From: Hypoxylon rubiginosum
Lineage: Eukaryota > Ascomycota > Sordariomycetes > Xylariales > Hypoxylaceae
Reading direction: 5' to 3'
DNA length: 64,000 nt
Assembly: GCA_902806565.1 (NCBI GenBank)
Contig: CADCXA010000039.1
Location: forward strand, 1 to 64,000
Shown: one piece after another, positions 30,914 through 42,323 of the stretch
How positions within the stretch are numbered: the first letter of the stretch is position 1
Layout of the letters: each line of letters begins with the position of its first letter
Notes under the pieces: model-generated
What the model was told of the DNA's origin: nothing
Databases searched by the model: none
Seen by the model: the letters and a program-made list of their open reading frames with translations, nothing else
Position numbers and translations under genes: made by a program

Positions 30914-32960
30914 ATGGCTACAGCTTGTTCGCGGGCTTATGCAATCGAAGCGTCAACGTTGAAGAGCTCGCGGGAAGGCTTTCTCCAGGGGCCAAAGTAT
31001 ATAGACCAGAAACCGAAACTTTCACTCAGGCAACAACACGGTGGTCGTCGCTAGACGCCCCCGGAGTGGACATCGTCGTTGTACCCAGTATCGAGAGCGA
31101 CGTCGCTGAAACGGTATGATTTCCAACGTAGGGGGACCCTTTCAAAACGTAGGTATCGTAAAGCTTATCATGACTCAGGTCAAAGATGGAAATGAAAGAA
31201 AAGTACCTTATCTCCCCGTCAATGGCGGCCACAGCGCCATCACAACCGTAGGAAAGATGTATGGGGGCATTGAGATTTAGATAGGTGAGTTAAATACCGT
31301 CAAAATTGCAGATGATGGGAAATCAGCCCAGATTAGAGGCGTTGCCTTAACTAAGACAGTAACGGATGCTTTATGGGCGGCAGGGAAGCAGACAAGTGAG
31401 TTTTCTTAAGCTCTATGGACTTACGATTAAAAGAATCTACGGTCGACAAAAGGGAACGCTATCTCCTAATCACCCTCTATCTACGGGCGCGCATATGCCA
31501 GGCCAGGCTAAACCGGTAGTTCCCGTTGGACTCCACTCTCGCTCGCTAGTAATACTAAGCTTGTAAGTGGATCCAGTGAGCAGCTACCCCGCTGCCCCGC
31601 TGCCCCGATGGGGGCAGCTGGGGGGCATCTGGGGGGCAGCCGGGGGGGCGTGGGGTGTGTTTTCAACCCAGCCCAGGCGGCTGCCACGGCTTCCACCAGG
31701 GACGTTACGAGCTCATCGCAGACCAACTTCTCTTGATGAACATCGTCCTAGCCGGTGGAAGTATGCAGACGATTGATGAAACGTCTGACCTCTGGTGGGC
31801 TATGAAGGGCGCTGGTCATAACTTTGGCGTTGTCACTTCTGTTACGTCCAAGATCTACGATGTTGAAACTGAAATAAGTAATTGGGAATAAAAAGATGTT
31901 GTGGGGTGCTGGGGAGCACCCCAGATAAGCCAAGATAAGCCCAAACGGGAGATGACTCAACCCCAATCACGTAGTCTGCGCACAAATGGATTCTTAAGTC
32001 AAAAGTAGCTAGCTGGTTTCCGAAGTTCTTACAATAAAGAATTATGCTGTTTTTTTTTGAGGATCTATTTGAGACCCTACAATGTTGATTCTGTAAAGTC
32101 TAAATAGACGGTCTGTTTGACTGTTTTATCTGTGGGGCACGGACCACCCCACTAAACCCCCTGATTTGGCATACGTATTGTTTATCTTTACGGGCGACAA
32201 GGTGGAGGAACGACACACAGCCCAAGGAAGTCGTCCACTTTTCGTGCTTCATCAATCTTCCTGATGTAGACCCGAACAATGTAAGTTCGCTCTGATAAAC
32301 ACGACTAGCCATATTCTCATGCTTCATTTTAGGCCGTCATTCTGTTCTTCATCATTCAAGGAGGAGTACAAGTAGTAGACCCGGATTTGACAAGTCCGTT
32401 TGTTAAGCTTGAGCCTGTCGTAACGACCAGTCCCGGAGGCACATACCTCGACCTCCGGGCGTAGACACTCAACAGCAATATAGATGCGCCATGCCAAAAA
32501 GTCGGCCTCGTCAATACCCGTTTTACTATCGATGTCGAAACTTATGACACTCAGGCCCAGCGTAAAGTCTACGACATGTTCTCCTTGGCCACCCACGAGA
32601 CGCCGGCGCTTGACGGCTCCCTCTTCCTCTTTGAGAGTTACTCCTTACAAGCAGTGCAAGCTGTTCCTCGGGAATCGACGGCTATATCTTATCGTGGCGA
32701 CAACCTGCTGTTCGCTCCTCTCATCACCTACCGGAGAGAAGCTCCAACAAAAGGCAGCCAAGCTAAGCGAGGACCTCCGTCAGATCATCCACAAGGCCAC
32801 CGGCCGAAAGGAGATGCACACATACGTCAACTATGCCTTTGGGACGGAGACAAAGGAGCAAATATACGGACACGAGGAGTGGCGTTGGAAGAAGTTGCTT
32901 CACCTCAAGAACAAGTATAATCCTGATCGTAAGTTTAGTTTCTACGCGCCCATCGCCTAG
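30914..32960 (+). pseudogene. Decayed FAD-linked (berberine-bridge type) oxidoreductase
   Basis: Pieces of one enzyme appear in order on the + strand but in changing frames. They are: LSPGAKVYRPETETFTQATT and SSLDAPGVDIVVVPSIE (start of the FAD_binding_4 domain); VPYLPVNGGHSAITTVGKM; GVALTKTVTDALWAAGKQT; GRYELIADQ, TIDETSDLWWAMKGAGHNFG and VTSVTSKIYDVE (end of the FAD domain); then FFIIQGG, NTRFTIDVETYDTQAQRKVY and HETPALDGSLFLFESYSLQ; and finally YVNYAFGTETKEQIYGHEEW with KYNPDRKFSFYAPIA, the BBE domain C-terminus. Several frameshifts and stops separate them, for example after QTGKDGNERK-type sequence and around 32460. The intact enzyme would covalently bind FAD and oxidise alcohols or sugars, often in secondary metabolism. 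A G-rich tract (31582-31650) sits in the middle. This copy cannot make a normal protein. Confidence 0.85.
31582..31650 (+). repeat. G-run tract with hairpin potential inside the oxidoreductase relic
   Basis: Four runs of five to seven G (within 31609-31648) spaced by short CAGCT/CATCT/CAGCC linkers, preceded by three GCTGCCCC copies. CTGCCCC and GGGGCAG can pair around a GAT loop. The run pattern meets the usual G-quadruplex spacing on the + strand. It has no counterpart in the parent protein family and probably lies in an insertion or expanded intron. Confidence 0.75.
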
Positions 32961-34589
32961 AGAAAGAGGTGTGGATTCTTTGCTTGGAATCCTATAGGGG
33001 TTTGCAGATCTTGCAGGAACTCTCATTCCTATCTACTTAGGTGTTAAACACTTTTTCACTTTGTATTCTTGGTACCTAGCATTCTGGCCAAAAGTTTCGC
33101 ACATCTGCCCTTGCACATACACAGAAACATGGCGGTATTGTAGTATCAGACCAAAAATTCAAAGTATTTTCAAGTAGCTTATAGGCATATCCATATTAAA
33201 AGGCCCTCCCTTCCTTCCTTCTCCCGATGACCTCGAGGATTCGGACGACGCTAACGACAAAGATACGGGACCTTGACCGGACATCCAGAAGCTACGGTAT
33301 ACGCCGGTATGTTAGCCGAAGGCGATGCAAGGGCGCATAATCTGGCTTCTGTCGACTTCGGCCTCACTTTATTTGATAGGCGGAAGATCAAGATGCGCGA
33401 GCTTCGGATATAGCAGATGTCTAGATCATGGCCCAGATAGTTACTGTCGCCGATTTCCCTTTCTCCTACAGACTTCATGCTGGAGGTAGTCTTTTATACA
33501 GAGGTTGTAGCTCCTAACGTTTTTACCTGGCACTAAGTTCGATTTTACTAGACCTAATCCCAATATTCTCGTTGACGGCGGTACATGCCCCGATCTCAAG
33601 TTGGGAGATGCACCCAAGATTCTCTAGCTTCGTCTAATTACGAAAACATCACCGTAATCAGCTCTGATCTGGGTCTGCTGTAGCTAGGCGTGCCTGCGCG
33701 TGTCCCGTCAAAGCGTGCCGAACCCGTCCAGCCCGCATTTTACATACGGATACAAGACTCCATTTGCCCTCTAGATGAGCATGAGCTTGGCGATATGCCG
33801 TCAGAGTGTGGATCTACAGGTTAAGAAGACGACGAGACGGCCTCGGAAAGTCTCCTCGTTAGACGAGACAAGAAACTTCCTGGACGAGATTCCCTCTGCA
33901 GCGGCGCGAGTACGCAACCCCAGCGCAGCGATAGGTGCCAGCTCATGGTACCTCGAGCGAATCGAAGCTTTATCAAAAGATAGATAGGATGGAGGGAGAG
34001 TCAAATATACAGGCGCAGTGAATTTGAGGAGGAATTGTTCGTATCAACTACGGCAGCAATCTGTAGGCCAATAGGGGGGCAGCACGAGTGGTCGAGCCCT
34101 AAGCTGTACAGAATATAACCTCGGTCTTGCGGCTCAAAAGAACCCCAGCCAAACATTAGTCTCCAACAGATTTAGAGTTCCGAGCTTGAGCTATGTAGAA
34201 CAGAGTCATCTAGGTACCGAGTAATGAGTCATTGCCCCTGACTACGCATTTCCGAGGTTACGTAGCCGGTATTAGTATCTCCTCGGAGACGAGCAAACGA
34301 CTACGTAATTGGCTTGAATACTTCCTGGATTCTGGCAATAGCGATATTCGTATTTATTTACGTCCACACAGTAGCTACGCTATTGAGGTGGTGTGGAGTA
34401 ATTGCGAAGAAGGAAGGCATGCGCGATCTAAGCAGACTCCAGGCTTCACTGATAGCCAACCATTAGCCATATAATGAAATCTATAGGTTCAAGGTAGACA
34501 AGTTATTCATAGGGTGTATAGATGGACGTTTAAAGGACCTCGGGTAGTTCTCCGAGTTCGGATTCACCATGGGACAATACAGATTCTCC
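32961..34589. other. Intergenic with weak coding-like debris
   Basis: A frame from about 33302 reads MLAEGDARAHNLASVDFG and, after several stops, resumes in protein-like stretches up to about 34210. No family was recognised. This may be a second eroded gene, but support is weak. Confidence 0.25.
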
Positions 34590-34600
34590 GGGTATTTAAT
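34590..34600 (+). promoter_or_regulatory. Possible TATA element of the O-methyltransferase gene
   Basis: GGGTATTTAATAG lies about 75 bp before the ATG at 34669. Its position and composition fit a core-promoter TATA variant. There is no other support. Confidence 0.3.
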
Positions 34601-34668
34601 AGGGGTCTTGCCCCTAGAAATGTAGTTCGTTCCATCAAGTTGTCTTTCAACAAAAGCAATAAATCAAA

Positions 34669-35433
34669 ATGGCCAACTTAGCAGTCATCGACGAGACTCT
34701 GGTTTCCGTACAAGCCAGCCAAGCGACACTCGAACTGCTTCGAGATTTGCACACGCAAGCTCTTACTGAACCTCCATATATCAGCACCGGCAATCAACAC
34801 CAATCCGTCGCTTTGGACAGATTTGTGGCCCTTGATCCTGACAAGTGCGCCTTGGTCTATCTTCTTCTTCGGGCGACCGGCGCAAGATTTGTCGTGGAAG
34901 CTGGGACGTCCTTCGGCGTAAGCACCATCTACCTCGCTCTGGCTGTCGGCCAGAATGCGACGCTTCTGGAAGCTCCAGGGAAAGTCATCGCCACTGAGAA
35001 CGAGAAGACAAAAGCTATCAGAGCTCGACAGCATTGGCAAAGAGCGGGTGACGAGGTAGAGAAGTGGATTGAATTTAGGGGGGGAGACTTGCGCGAGACA
35101 CTCAAGACGAACCTCCCAGAGAGCATCGACTTTCTACTTCTTGATAGTTAGTGAACCTGACACGATACACAGCGAGGCTATAATACATGGATAGGCGAGC
35201 TAACAGTGTGAATAATAGTTTGGTCGGCTTTAGCCATGCCAACACTCGCTCTAGTCAAGCCGCATCTGAAGAAGGGGGCATTGGTTGTGGTAGACAATAT
35301 TATAGAGGGCAGAGAAGGATATACAGACCTGATGGAACATCTTTCCGACCCGAAGAACGGGTTCAGAAGTACAACGGCACCGTACGCCGGTGGCCTACAA
35401 ATTGCCGTATACGTTGGCACGGGGGCCGTATAA
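34669..35433 (+). CDS. Class I SAM-dependent O-methyltransferase, family 3-like
   Basis: Two exons, 34669-35146 and 35219-35433, with a 72 bp intron (branch site GCTAAC near 35199), give 230 residues. The SAM-binding motif I is ARFVVEAGTSFGVSTIYLAL (glycine-rich loop EAGTSFG), followed by an acidic residue in VIATENEKTK. The joined exon boundary reads FLLLDIWSALAMPTLALV, and then KKGALVVVDNIIEG, matching the DxxK/DN metal-site region of catechol O-methyltransferase-like enzymes. It transfers methyl from SAM to a hydroxyl of a small molecule; the substrate is not predictable. It sits 1.7 kb from the dead FAD oxidoreductase, so it may be a surviving member of a former metabolite cluster. The frame is intact. 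Confidence 0.9.
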
Positions 35434-38136
35434 TGCCCGGACTAGTTTCCAGCTACAGATACGAGAACTATGGCAGGCAAGAACGCGTAGGCCTCTGGCG
35501 ACGCAAGGTACGAAGGAAAGTCATGATGTTAAAGCATGCAACTAGCACGCTTTATATTGTGTGGAAGTTTTCAAGCCGGTTCCAGAGAACAATCCTCATT
35601 TGCAATTTTTAAAATCTCGGTTTTAACCAAATATTATAAGGTCCCCTAGTGCTAACTAGGACTCTCTGACGATTGTTTGTGACTGTCAAGAGAAGAAGTT
35701 CTGGTACTAACAGGACAGCAAATTGGTATATCAGGAGACTACTTGCAGGAAAGCGCCTCAGTCAATAACGTTGTGCTCATAATCTAATAACCAGGTAGGC
35801 ATGGTTTCCCGGTTCTATGAGCTCCTTGGCAGGGGCATAGAGCTTTACCTTACGGTCTTTTGCCCAGAACGAAAGAACTCTAAGCATCAACGTAAACGTA
35901 TGAGCAAACCCTAGGTTAGTCATATCCTTTGAGTCAAGGATGCCCGGTCACTTAGCAAAAAATATTTAGCCCCCCGAGAGGCGACAAGTAACCGTGGCTA
36001 TAAACTCCGTATCACGGATGACACTGTCATGCGGGTTCTGCTCCACGAGGTCTGCGAGTGACTTCATTGGGTTCTGATGAAGTATATTTAATATTTAGGA
36101 GGTCCGCTACTTCGTACATGTCAACTGGTGTTACAACTCGTGAGCGGTGGTACTTCAGAACTGTAATTTTGTATATCCTCGCGAAAGATAAACCACCGCG
36201 CGGTCGCGTGGGAAGCTGTACGTTGTCTTAATGTCAAGGTCTAGCTGTGATGCAAGTAAGTTAAACGAGTGGATGTCGTCAGTCTCCTCTTTAAAAGAAT
36301 CGTCATTATCAGCACAATTTTAACGATTGTCTCTCGGTTTTACTTTTGAGGGTCTGCAATGTACTGTTGATGTCTAGTTGAGTAAGAATCGTTCTTAGTT
36401 GTTTGTACCTTGGCCCGAGTCATTTCGACTTGGCTTGTTGTTTGGTAGTTCGTGACCCAACGCGTAATTTGAAAGGAGAAGAATTGTATTGTGAGACTTG
36501 AGTTAAAGGGTTTCTATACAAGTTCACGGAAATGGATGTCTCGGGATACTAACATACCAAGTAACCAACTATGAACCTTACTTACACCCTTCAACCAGCG
36601 GTGCTTTGCCGTGGCGGTGTCAGCACTAAGTCTAGATATCATATACTAGCGTAAAAATTCGACGCAATAACCTCGGGTGCGAAAGTCGCTCACCTGGATT
36701 CGATTGCCGAAACACGCCTTTCACATCAACAGAAAGGCCCTTGAATCTCGGTTGATTGGGCCTCTGATTTTACGACTATTTTACCCTTCATAAGGTCTTG
36801 CTCGTTCGAGTGTAGAAATTGGAAAAGGATGATAAGTGAAAGGGAAAAAGAAACAAAAAGAAACAGAAAGGGCGAATCATCACATCTATACCTAGGTACC
36901 CCTTAGGGACAATCCTGCTGCAGGGCATCATACTTGATACCAACGTGTAACCTTTTATGGCTCACAGTTAATGCCTATATGTGACTAGGCGGGAAATAAC
37001 TAATCCCCAGGTTGCTACCAATTTCATGGCCCCCTACGCCGACTTGAAAATACCTGCATTATTCTAACCACGACGGGGATGAACTATCCAAGACATATTT
37101 GGTCCAACATAAGGCTTTGTCAATCTTGTACTCACTTCTAGGCTTGAATCGAGGCAGATAAGGCATTGATGTAAACATTTATACTTCATATCGTATCTTG
37201 GCTATCTACCATCCCCAGGTAGATGGGAGGTAGGTACCTAGGTAGGTAGCCAAGTTTCGCTCAATCTTCATCACTGAGTACCTCCTTTCTGCAGGGGCTT
37301 CTGGTAGCACTTTCCTAACTACCTAGGTAGGTAGGTAGTTAATGCTGCAGCCATTATACTCGTAAAGACCTTTGTTTCATCCTTGTACTGCCATAAGGTT
37401 ACCTTGTACGCACAAAGTACATACATGAACCAACACGACGTCGAGCTTTGGAGCAGTGACGTAAGCTATCACTACTTGGCTCCATCGCCGTATTTTTCAT
37501 CTTTTTACGAATTTATTATGGTAGAATCGCCCAAACAGCCAAGGAGTGCAGATCCATTTTCGCCTTGAACAAACGGCGCAGCAAGGACAAGTGGACTCTT
37601 CCACCTGAGTGATCTACAGCCGCCGTACGAGCGTCCAATTATCGATTACGCCCAGAACTACCGGTACGCCTTGGAACCAGTGTCGTCGTCGTAAGCCATT
37701 GGCCAATTAAGCCCCATTACCCAATTTCCATTCACCTAGAATCCTTGCTATGAAATTATCAACCCCGTCATAAAGAAGTACGGCACTGCGGGATTAAGGT
37801 AGCTATGGATCAAAGCGGGTCTGTATGCGTTTCCCCATTCCTTCTGAAGCAAAGGACCATACCAAGATGGCCCCAAGACATAGTAATGTAACTGCGGCCC
37901 ACAGCCAAGACTTGTCTACGGCACGTCAGCTCTACCGTGATGCGGATACGGGCTGAGATCACAGGGGTACCGCGTGCTCTGTTACATAATGACATTGAAT
38001 GGAAAGGCTCAATAAAACTAGAACTACCCTCTTCTTACTCTTCTTATACATAGTAGGCACATAGTAGGCACATAGTTGTCACCTCCTATCCCTCAACGTA
38101 AACCGGCGCACTGCCCTCTCCGGCGCCGCTCCTGCG
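35434..38136. other. Long gene-poor spacer
   Basis: About 2.7 kb with no supported gene. It holds clusters of CCTAGGTA-type repeats (36893-36901, 37227-37249, 37319-37340), an A/G-rich run (36838-36872) and a small frame (37383-37568) without motif. A short 11-bp tandem (CATAGTAGGCA) lies at about 38049-38071. Confidence 0.4.
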
Positions 38137-39082
38137 ATGGCGACGCCTACTTTGCCAGCTGACTGGACTCCCGATAAACAAGGCTGTCTTAGAACTAATG
38201 ACTATTGGATATGGGATTACGAAGTGGCCGCGGACAGGCGAACCGTCCTTGGAGGTCCGTCGCAGACGTCGGATTGCTTTCCTTCTACGTGGGATCCGAC
38301 GCTCACCTACGGGGGGACACAATGCCCTCCGCAGTATACATCCGCCTGTCAGGGCACAGACTCAGCAGCAGCGGTAACGTGCTGCCCTACGTACGTTCGA
38401 CGTCGAAATACACTTCGAGATACCTGGAGCTAACGACGCATTGCTCTTTAGGGGGGCTTATTCATTCGCGTGCCAACCCGAAAACTGGCAACCTGGAGTG
38501 CATGCTGAGAACTTTCGGTGTCAGTCAAAGCATACCAGCGGCGGCACTATCGTCATCACGAGGACAGACTTGAAGAAGAATACAGTCGCAGTGGAGACGA
38601 AAACTCGAAGTACACATGAACACTTGTTCGCCTTGGCAATGATATACGCGACACCGGCGAGTCCATCTTCTTCGCCATTCATGGGCATTTGCTAATCGAT
38701 AAAGCAGACTTCGATAGCGACCAGCTCTACAATCACAGAACCCCCGACGACAGACAGTTCTTTAACCCCAGAGGCGTCTTCCCAGGCAGAATCCTCGCAA
38801 AGTTCCTCAACTCTCAGTAAAGGCGAGGCGGCAGGTATTGGAGTTGGTGTGGCGGTTGCGGTCCTGATGCTGGCGTCATTCCTAGCTTGGTTTCTAAAGC
38901 GTCGAAGGACGTCATCTAGGAACCAAGCGCAAGAATCAAATATGGAGGAATATATCGATTCTCCCCCGCCCCCTATGCCACGTTTACCTCCAGGCGAGCT
39001 ACCTAGCTTCAAGGAGCCGTCCGAGTTAAACACCGAGGGCTCGATACCATACTATAATTTGCACGAGCTGCCTGCTAAGTAA
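38137..39082 (+). CDS. Single-pass membrane protein with Cys-rich ectodomain
   Basis: Three exons, 38137-38390, 38452-38609 and 38718-39082, give 258 residues; the third exon border is the least certain. The N-terminal 130 residues contain spaced cysteines (QGCLRTND, SDCFPSTW, TQCPPQYTSACQG, VTCCPT, ACQPENW, FRCQS), a pattern seen in many uncharacterised ascomycete surface proteins. A Ser/Thr-rich stalk (TEPPTTDSSLTPEASSQAES) follows. Next comes one transmembrane segment (AAGIGVGVAVAVLMLASFLA) with a basic stop-transfer cluster (FLKRRR) and a cytoplasmic tail rich in Pro and Glu. There is no conventional signal peptide, so the single span may act as the anchor signal. It is likely a plasma-membrane or wall sensor, by inference from layout. 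Confidence 0.75.
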
Positions 39083-40373
39083 GCTTAGTGAGTGGAATCC
39101 CTACCTAAATAGACACGTAGGCGTGTGGAGGGCATTAGTTTTACGTATGGCTCATTGGTTTGTCAAGTTACGAAGCCAATGACGAGGAAACTCAGGGGTA
39201 CCCGTACAAGAAGCCAACAAGGAATATATCAAGTCACTGCTTGAAATTCATAATACTTAATACCAATCGACAATTAACTTTCAAGAGACACGCTGGAAAT
39301 GAGGCCACTCGACGGATATAATATCCAGACGAGTCTTGTATTGTCAATGGTTTCTAATATCAAGTCCAGAACAATGAGCGGTTGTACCATCGTGAATAAA
39401 TAGACTAAGATCACACCGGTAATCAGCTAATAGCCACAAACCATTGATATGTTGGTAATAAGAAGATATCAGTAGTACTACCTAAGGTACATAGGTAGAA
39501 GTTAATGAATTTGGAAATAATTTACTCCATCCTTTCTCGGGTTAAGGGTGAATTCGAAACGTATACTCTAAAGCCCACCTTCATCGGCAACTAAGTACCT
39601 GCATCGGTAACTAAGGCAGTCTAGCAATGAGCTTTGTCCCTCCACCATACCATCAAACCTTAGATTCCATCTGTCCCTGAGGCCCATACAATACAAGAGA
39701 CAACCAAGATAATACCTAGTCTGTTAGGGCTCTAGCCATCTAGCCTGAGGGCTCAAAGTGTTAGCTATGGTTGGCCTGTTGGTCCGAATAAGGGGCTAGG
39801 TTGGCCCGGATAGAAGGGTTAGACAGTGCTTACCGACCTAAGGTAACTAATGTATACAGGTAACCCTTTGCAGCTATTTTCGTAGCTCCTTGCGCAACTA
39901 CGTCGTTATTATCGTGATTTCTGGGTTTGCGCCGTGACACCTACCACCTGCGTAAGAAATAATACCAATGCTCTCCCAGTACCTACCTTGAAGCGTAAGG
40001 CAAACACTGCCATAGCTATAGACTACCCCTGTACCTAGGTATATCAATGCAGGGACCAAGGCAATAATACCTAAGGTATCATGTTATCCTTAAACTATAT
40101 AAGACGCCTACGTGGTATGGAATTGGGAGTGTTCTTGGAATCACTACATCGACCCAGGATATCGAGCATATCGATACCTGAGAACCCTTGCTGTGATAGT
40201 CACCCTTGTGATAATCACCCTTCCTCGACAACATCCAAGGCATGTATTTCAAGAACCATCGAATCGTGGAAATGACCTAGTACTCATCGTATCTAGGTAC
40301 CCGTCGAGACACTTTCACTCCAGACACTCCAACATAACTTCGACGTCCAACTTCCCGAGATACCTCTATCAAC
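39083..40373. other. Intergenic; accessory/core boundary
   Basis: About 1.3 kb, AT-rich, with scattered TACCTAGGTA and TACCTAAGGTA elements (39480-39497, 40031-40040, 40068-40079) and no supported gene. It separates the accessory left half from the closely packed conserved genes to the right. Confidence 0.4.
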
Positions 40374-40800
40374 ATGGCATCCAATGTCGAGCTCGTTCGG
40401 AACCGTTTCCACAAGGACATGTGGAAGCGGGCGGTGACCAACACTTCTGCTCGTATCCCGTGCTCATGTGGCAAGTATCAATACTATAGCCAGAAGTGCG
40501 GTTGCCTCTACACGAGCGTCCATCTGAAGTGCGGAAAAACTTTATCAGACAAGTCGGGACTACCCATCCTGTGTAAAGCAGGCCACGGTCGCAAAGTCAG
40601 GGTCTGGGATGTCCTAGTTCCCTTCTACTGCGAAGAATGTCGCATCAAAAACGTGCGATGGGCAGGAAAAGAGCCTGACAAGAAGGACGATCAGGTTAGT
40701 GGTAGCACAACCCGGTAAAACGAGAGTAATGATAGCTAATTTGCCTACCTAGTCCCAGCAGGATGAGCAACCGGTCAAGATCAAGGAGGAGGAAGAGTAG
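40374..40800 (+). CDS. Small Cys-rich, probably zinc-binding protein (about 120 aa)
   Basis: Exon 1 is 40374-40694. Exon 2 starts at 40759 or 40762 because the acceptor is a tandem CAGCAG; it ends at TAG 40800. The protein has cysteines arranged as CSCGKYQYYSQKCGC, LKCGKT, LCKAGHG and YCEECR, suggesting one or two zinc sites. Basic patches are present. The second exon adds the acidic end QPVKIKEEEE, which contains a VKIKE sumoylation consensus. There is no signal peptide or membrane span. Function unknown; a nuclear or nucleic-acid role is a guess from charge and zinc-like spacing. The two acceptors would give products differing by one Gln. Confidence 0.75.
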
Positions 40801-41696
40801 GAGGGAAAGATACAAAGATGGGAAACTCGGACATTACTGACATGAATTCCCTCCCTTTTGCTTCATGTCTCATTCGAGTACCTATCGAGTATGTCGCGGT
40901 AACCATCCTATGTGGTCACCGCTGGCAGCATAGGCTTTTCCAGTTGACCTCGCGTATTGCTTTCCCTACCCTACCCTAGGTACCTAGTTGTAGATAGTAT
41001 CTATCTACATCGTTTGTGCCCAATGACAGAACAGTGCCACGATTTTCGGATGAAACGACGTGAGGACTATGGCTCATATCTTTGATATTGCATCCAACAT
41101 CCGACGAAAACAACTGGCGTTGTGTCAAAACACAAACCAAAGGGCGGAAACAACCTATGGCAAAGGACTATATAAAGGTACATGTAAGCATTGGGCATTG
41201 GGGCCCTATAGCAATTGGCGAATGAGTTTACCTAATCCTTCCTCTTTCATAATTTCATCCCTTGCTGCCTTGTTCCTAGTCAGACAGCCTGACAGCGTGC
41301 ATTTAATATGCATATTTAATCTGCATTTTATCTACCTGCATCTAGGTATCGAATGACGCCATAGGCCACTGTGAACCCCCAATCCACTCCGAATTTGGTA
41401 GTCCTGATTGGCCATCGCCGACAACTTGCAACCTCCAATCCTACCCATCCTACCCACTCCCCACACATACATATAGGTACGTATAGTATCGCATTTCGCC
41501 TTGCACGTACTATCTCGTACGATTCTAGGTCGCAAAGATATACACTCATATGCAACACTCTCTAGGCTGCTCAGCCTGCTTTACTCGTGCTCATCGCTTT
41601 GCGACACCCCTCCCATCGGCATCGACATCGGCATCGGCATCAGCATCATCAAACTTGCTCTTCTCTTCGCGCAGCCGGTTCCGTCCACCATTCAGA
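40801..41696. other. Upstream region of the Nudix gene
   Basis: No separate gene is supported. CCCTACCCTAGGTACCTAG lies at 40968-40986. An in-frame extension of the Nudix gene starts at ATG 41550 and could be part of that protein. Confidence 0.4.
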
Positions 41697-42323
41697 ATGT
41701 CGCACGACAAAACGCAGGAGCCTGTTATCAACAAGGTATCTGACTTACCCATCGATCAGGCCAAGTGGGTGACGCTCAAGAGGGTCGACTACACGGACCA
41801 GGTGGGCAAGCAACGAACGTGGGAGGTGGCGACGCGGAAGACTCGAGGTAAGGCCGGCGTGGACGCGGTCGCGATGGGAAACATCCTTCTGCATCCGTCG
41901 CGTCCCGCCTCGACCCTGCTCGTCATCCAGTACCGGCCGCCGCTCGACTCGTACACGATCGAGTGGCCCGCCGGCCTGATCGACGCCGAGGAGACGGCCG
42001 AGCAGGCGGCCGTGCGCGAGTTCAAGGAGGAGACCGGCTACGACTGCCGCGTGCTGAGCATGAGCCCCGTGCAGGCGGCCGATCCCGGCATGAGCGACGC
42101 CAACATGCAGATGGCCATGGTCGAGGTGCAGCTGAAGGAAGGCGACGAGGAGCCGGAGCAGCGGCTGGAAGACGGCGAGCACATACAGCGCGTAGTCGTG
42201 CCCCTGAGCGAGCTATACGACCGACTGGTCGAATACTCCAAGGCCGAGCGCACCATCGTCGCGGCTAAGCTTTTTCACTTTGCTGCCGGCATGCGCTTTG
42301 CGCAGACTCAGAAGTACTTTTAG
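41697..42323 (+). CDS. ysa1: ADP-ribose pyrophosphatase, Nudix family (Ysa1-like)
   Basis: A single exon from ATG 41697 (MSHDKTQEPVINKV) to TAG 42323, 208 residues. The full Nudix box is present: Gly93, Glu99, Arg107-Glu108, Glu111-Glu112 and Gly114 in GLIDAEETAEQAAVREFKEE. The upstream IQYRPPLDSYTIEWPAG segment is typical of ADP-sugar pyrophosphatases. The enzyme hydrolyses ADP-ribose (and related sugars) to AMP and ribose-5-phosphate using Mg ions. The frame stays open upstream to ATG 41550, adding 49 residues rich in Arg, Ser and Ala with almost no acidic residues, which could be a mitochondrial targeting sequence. The short form is chosen as the conserved core; the long form is a real alternative. 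Confidence 0.93.
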   Translation: MSHDKTQEPVINKVSDLPIDQAKWVTLKRVDYTDQVGKQRTWEVATRKTRGKAGVDAVAMGNILLHPSRPASTLLVIQYRPPLDSYTIEWPAGLIDAEETAEQAAVREFKEETGYDCRVLSMSPVQAADPGMSDANMQMAMVEVQLKEGDEEPEQRLEDGEHIQRVVVPLSELYDRLVEYSKAERTIVAAKLFHFAAGMRFAQTQKYF

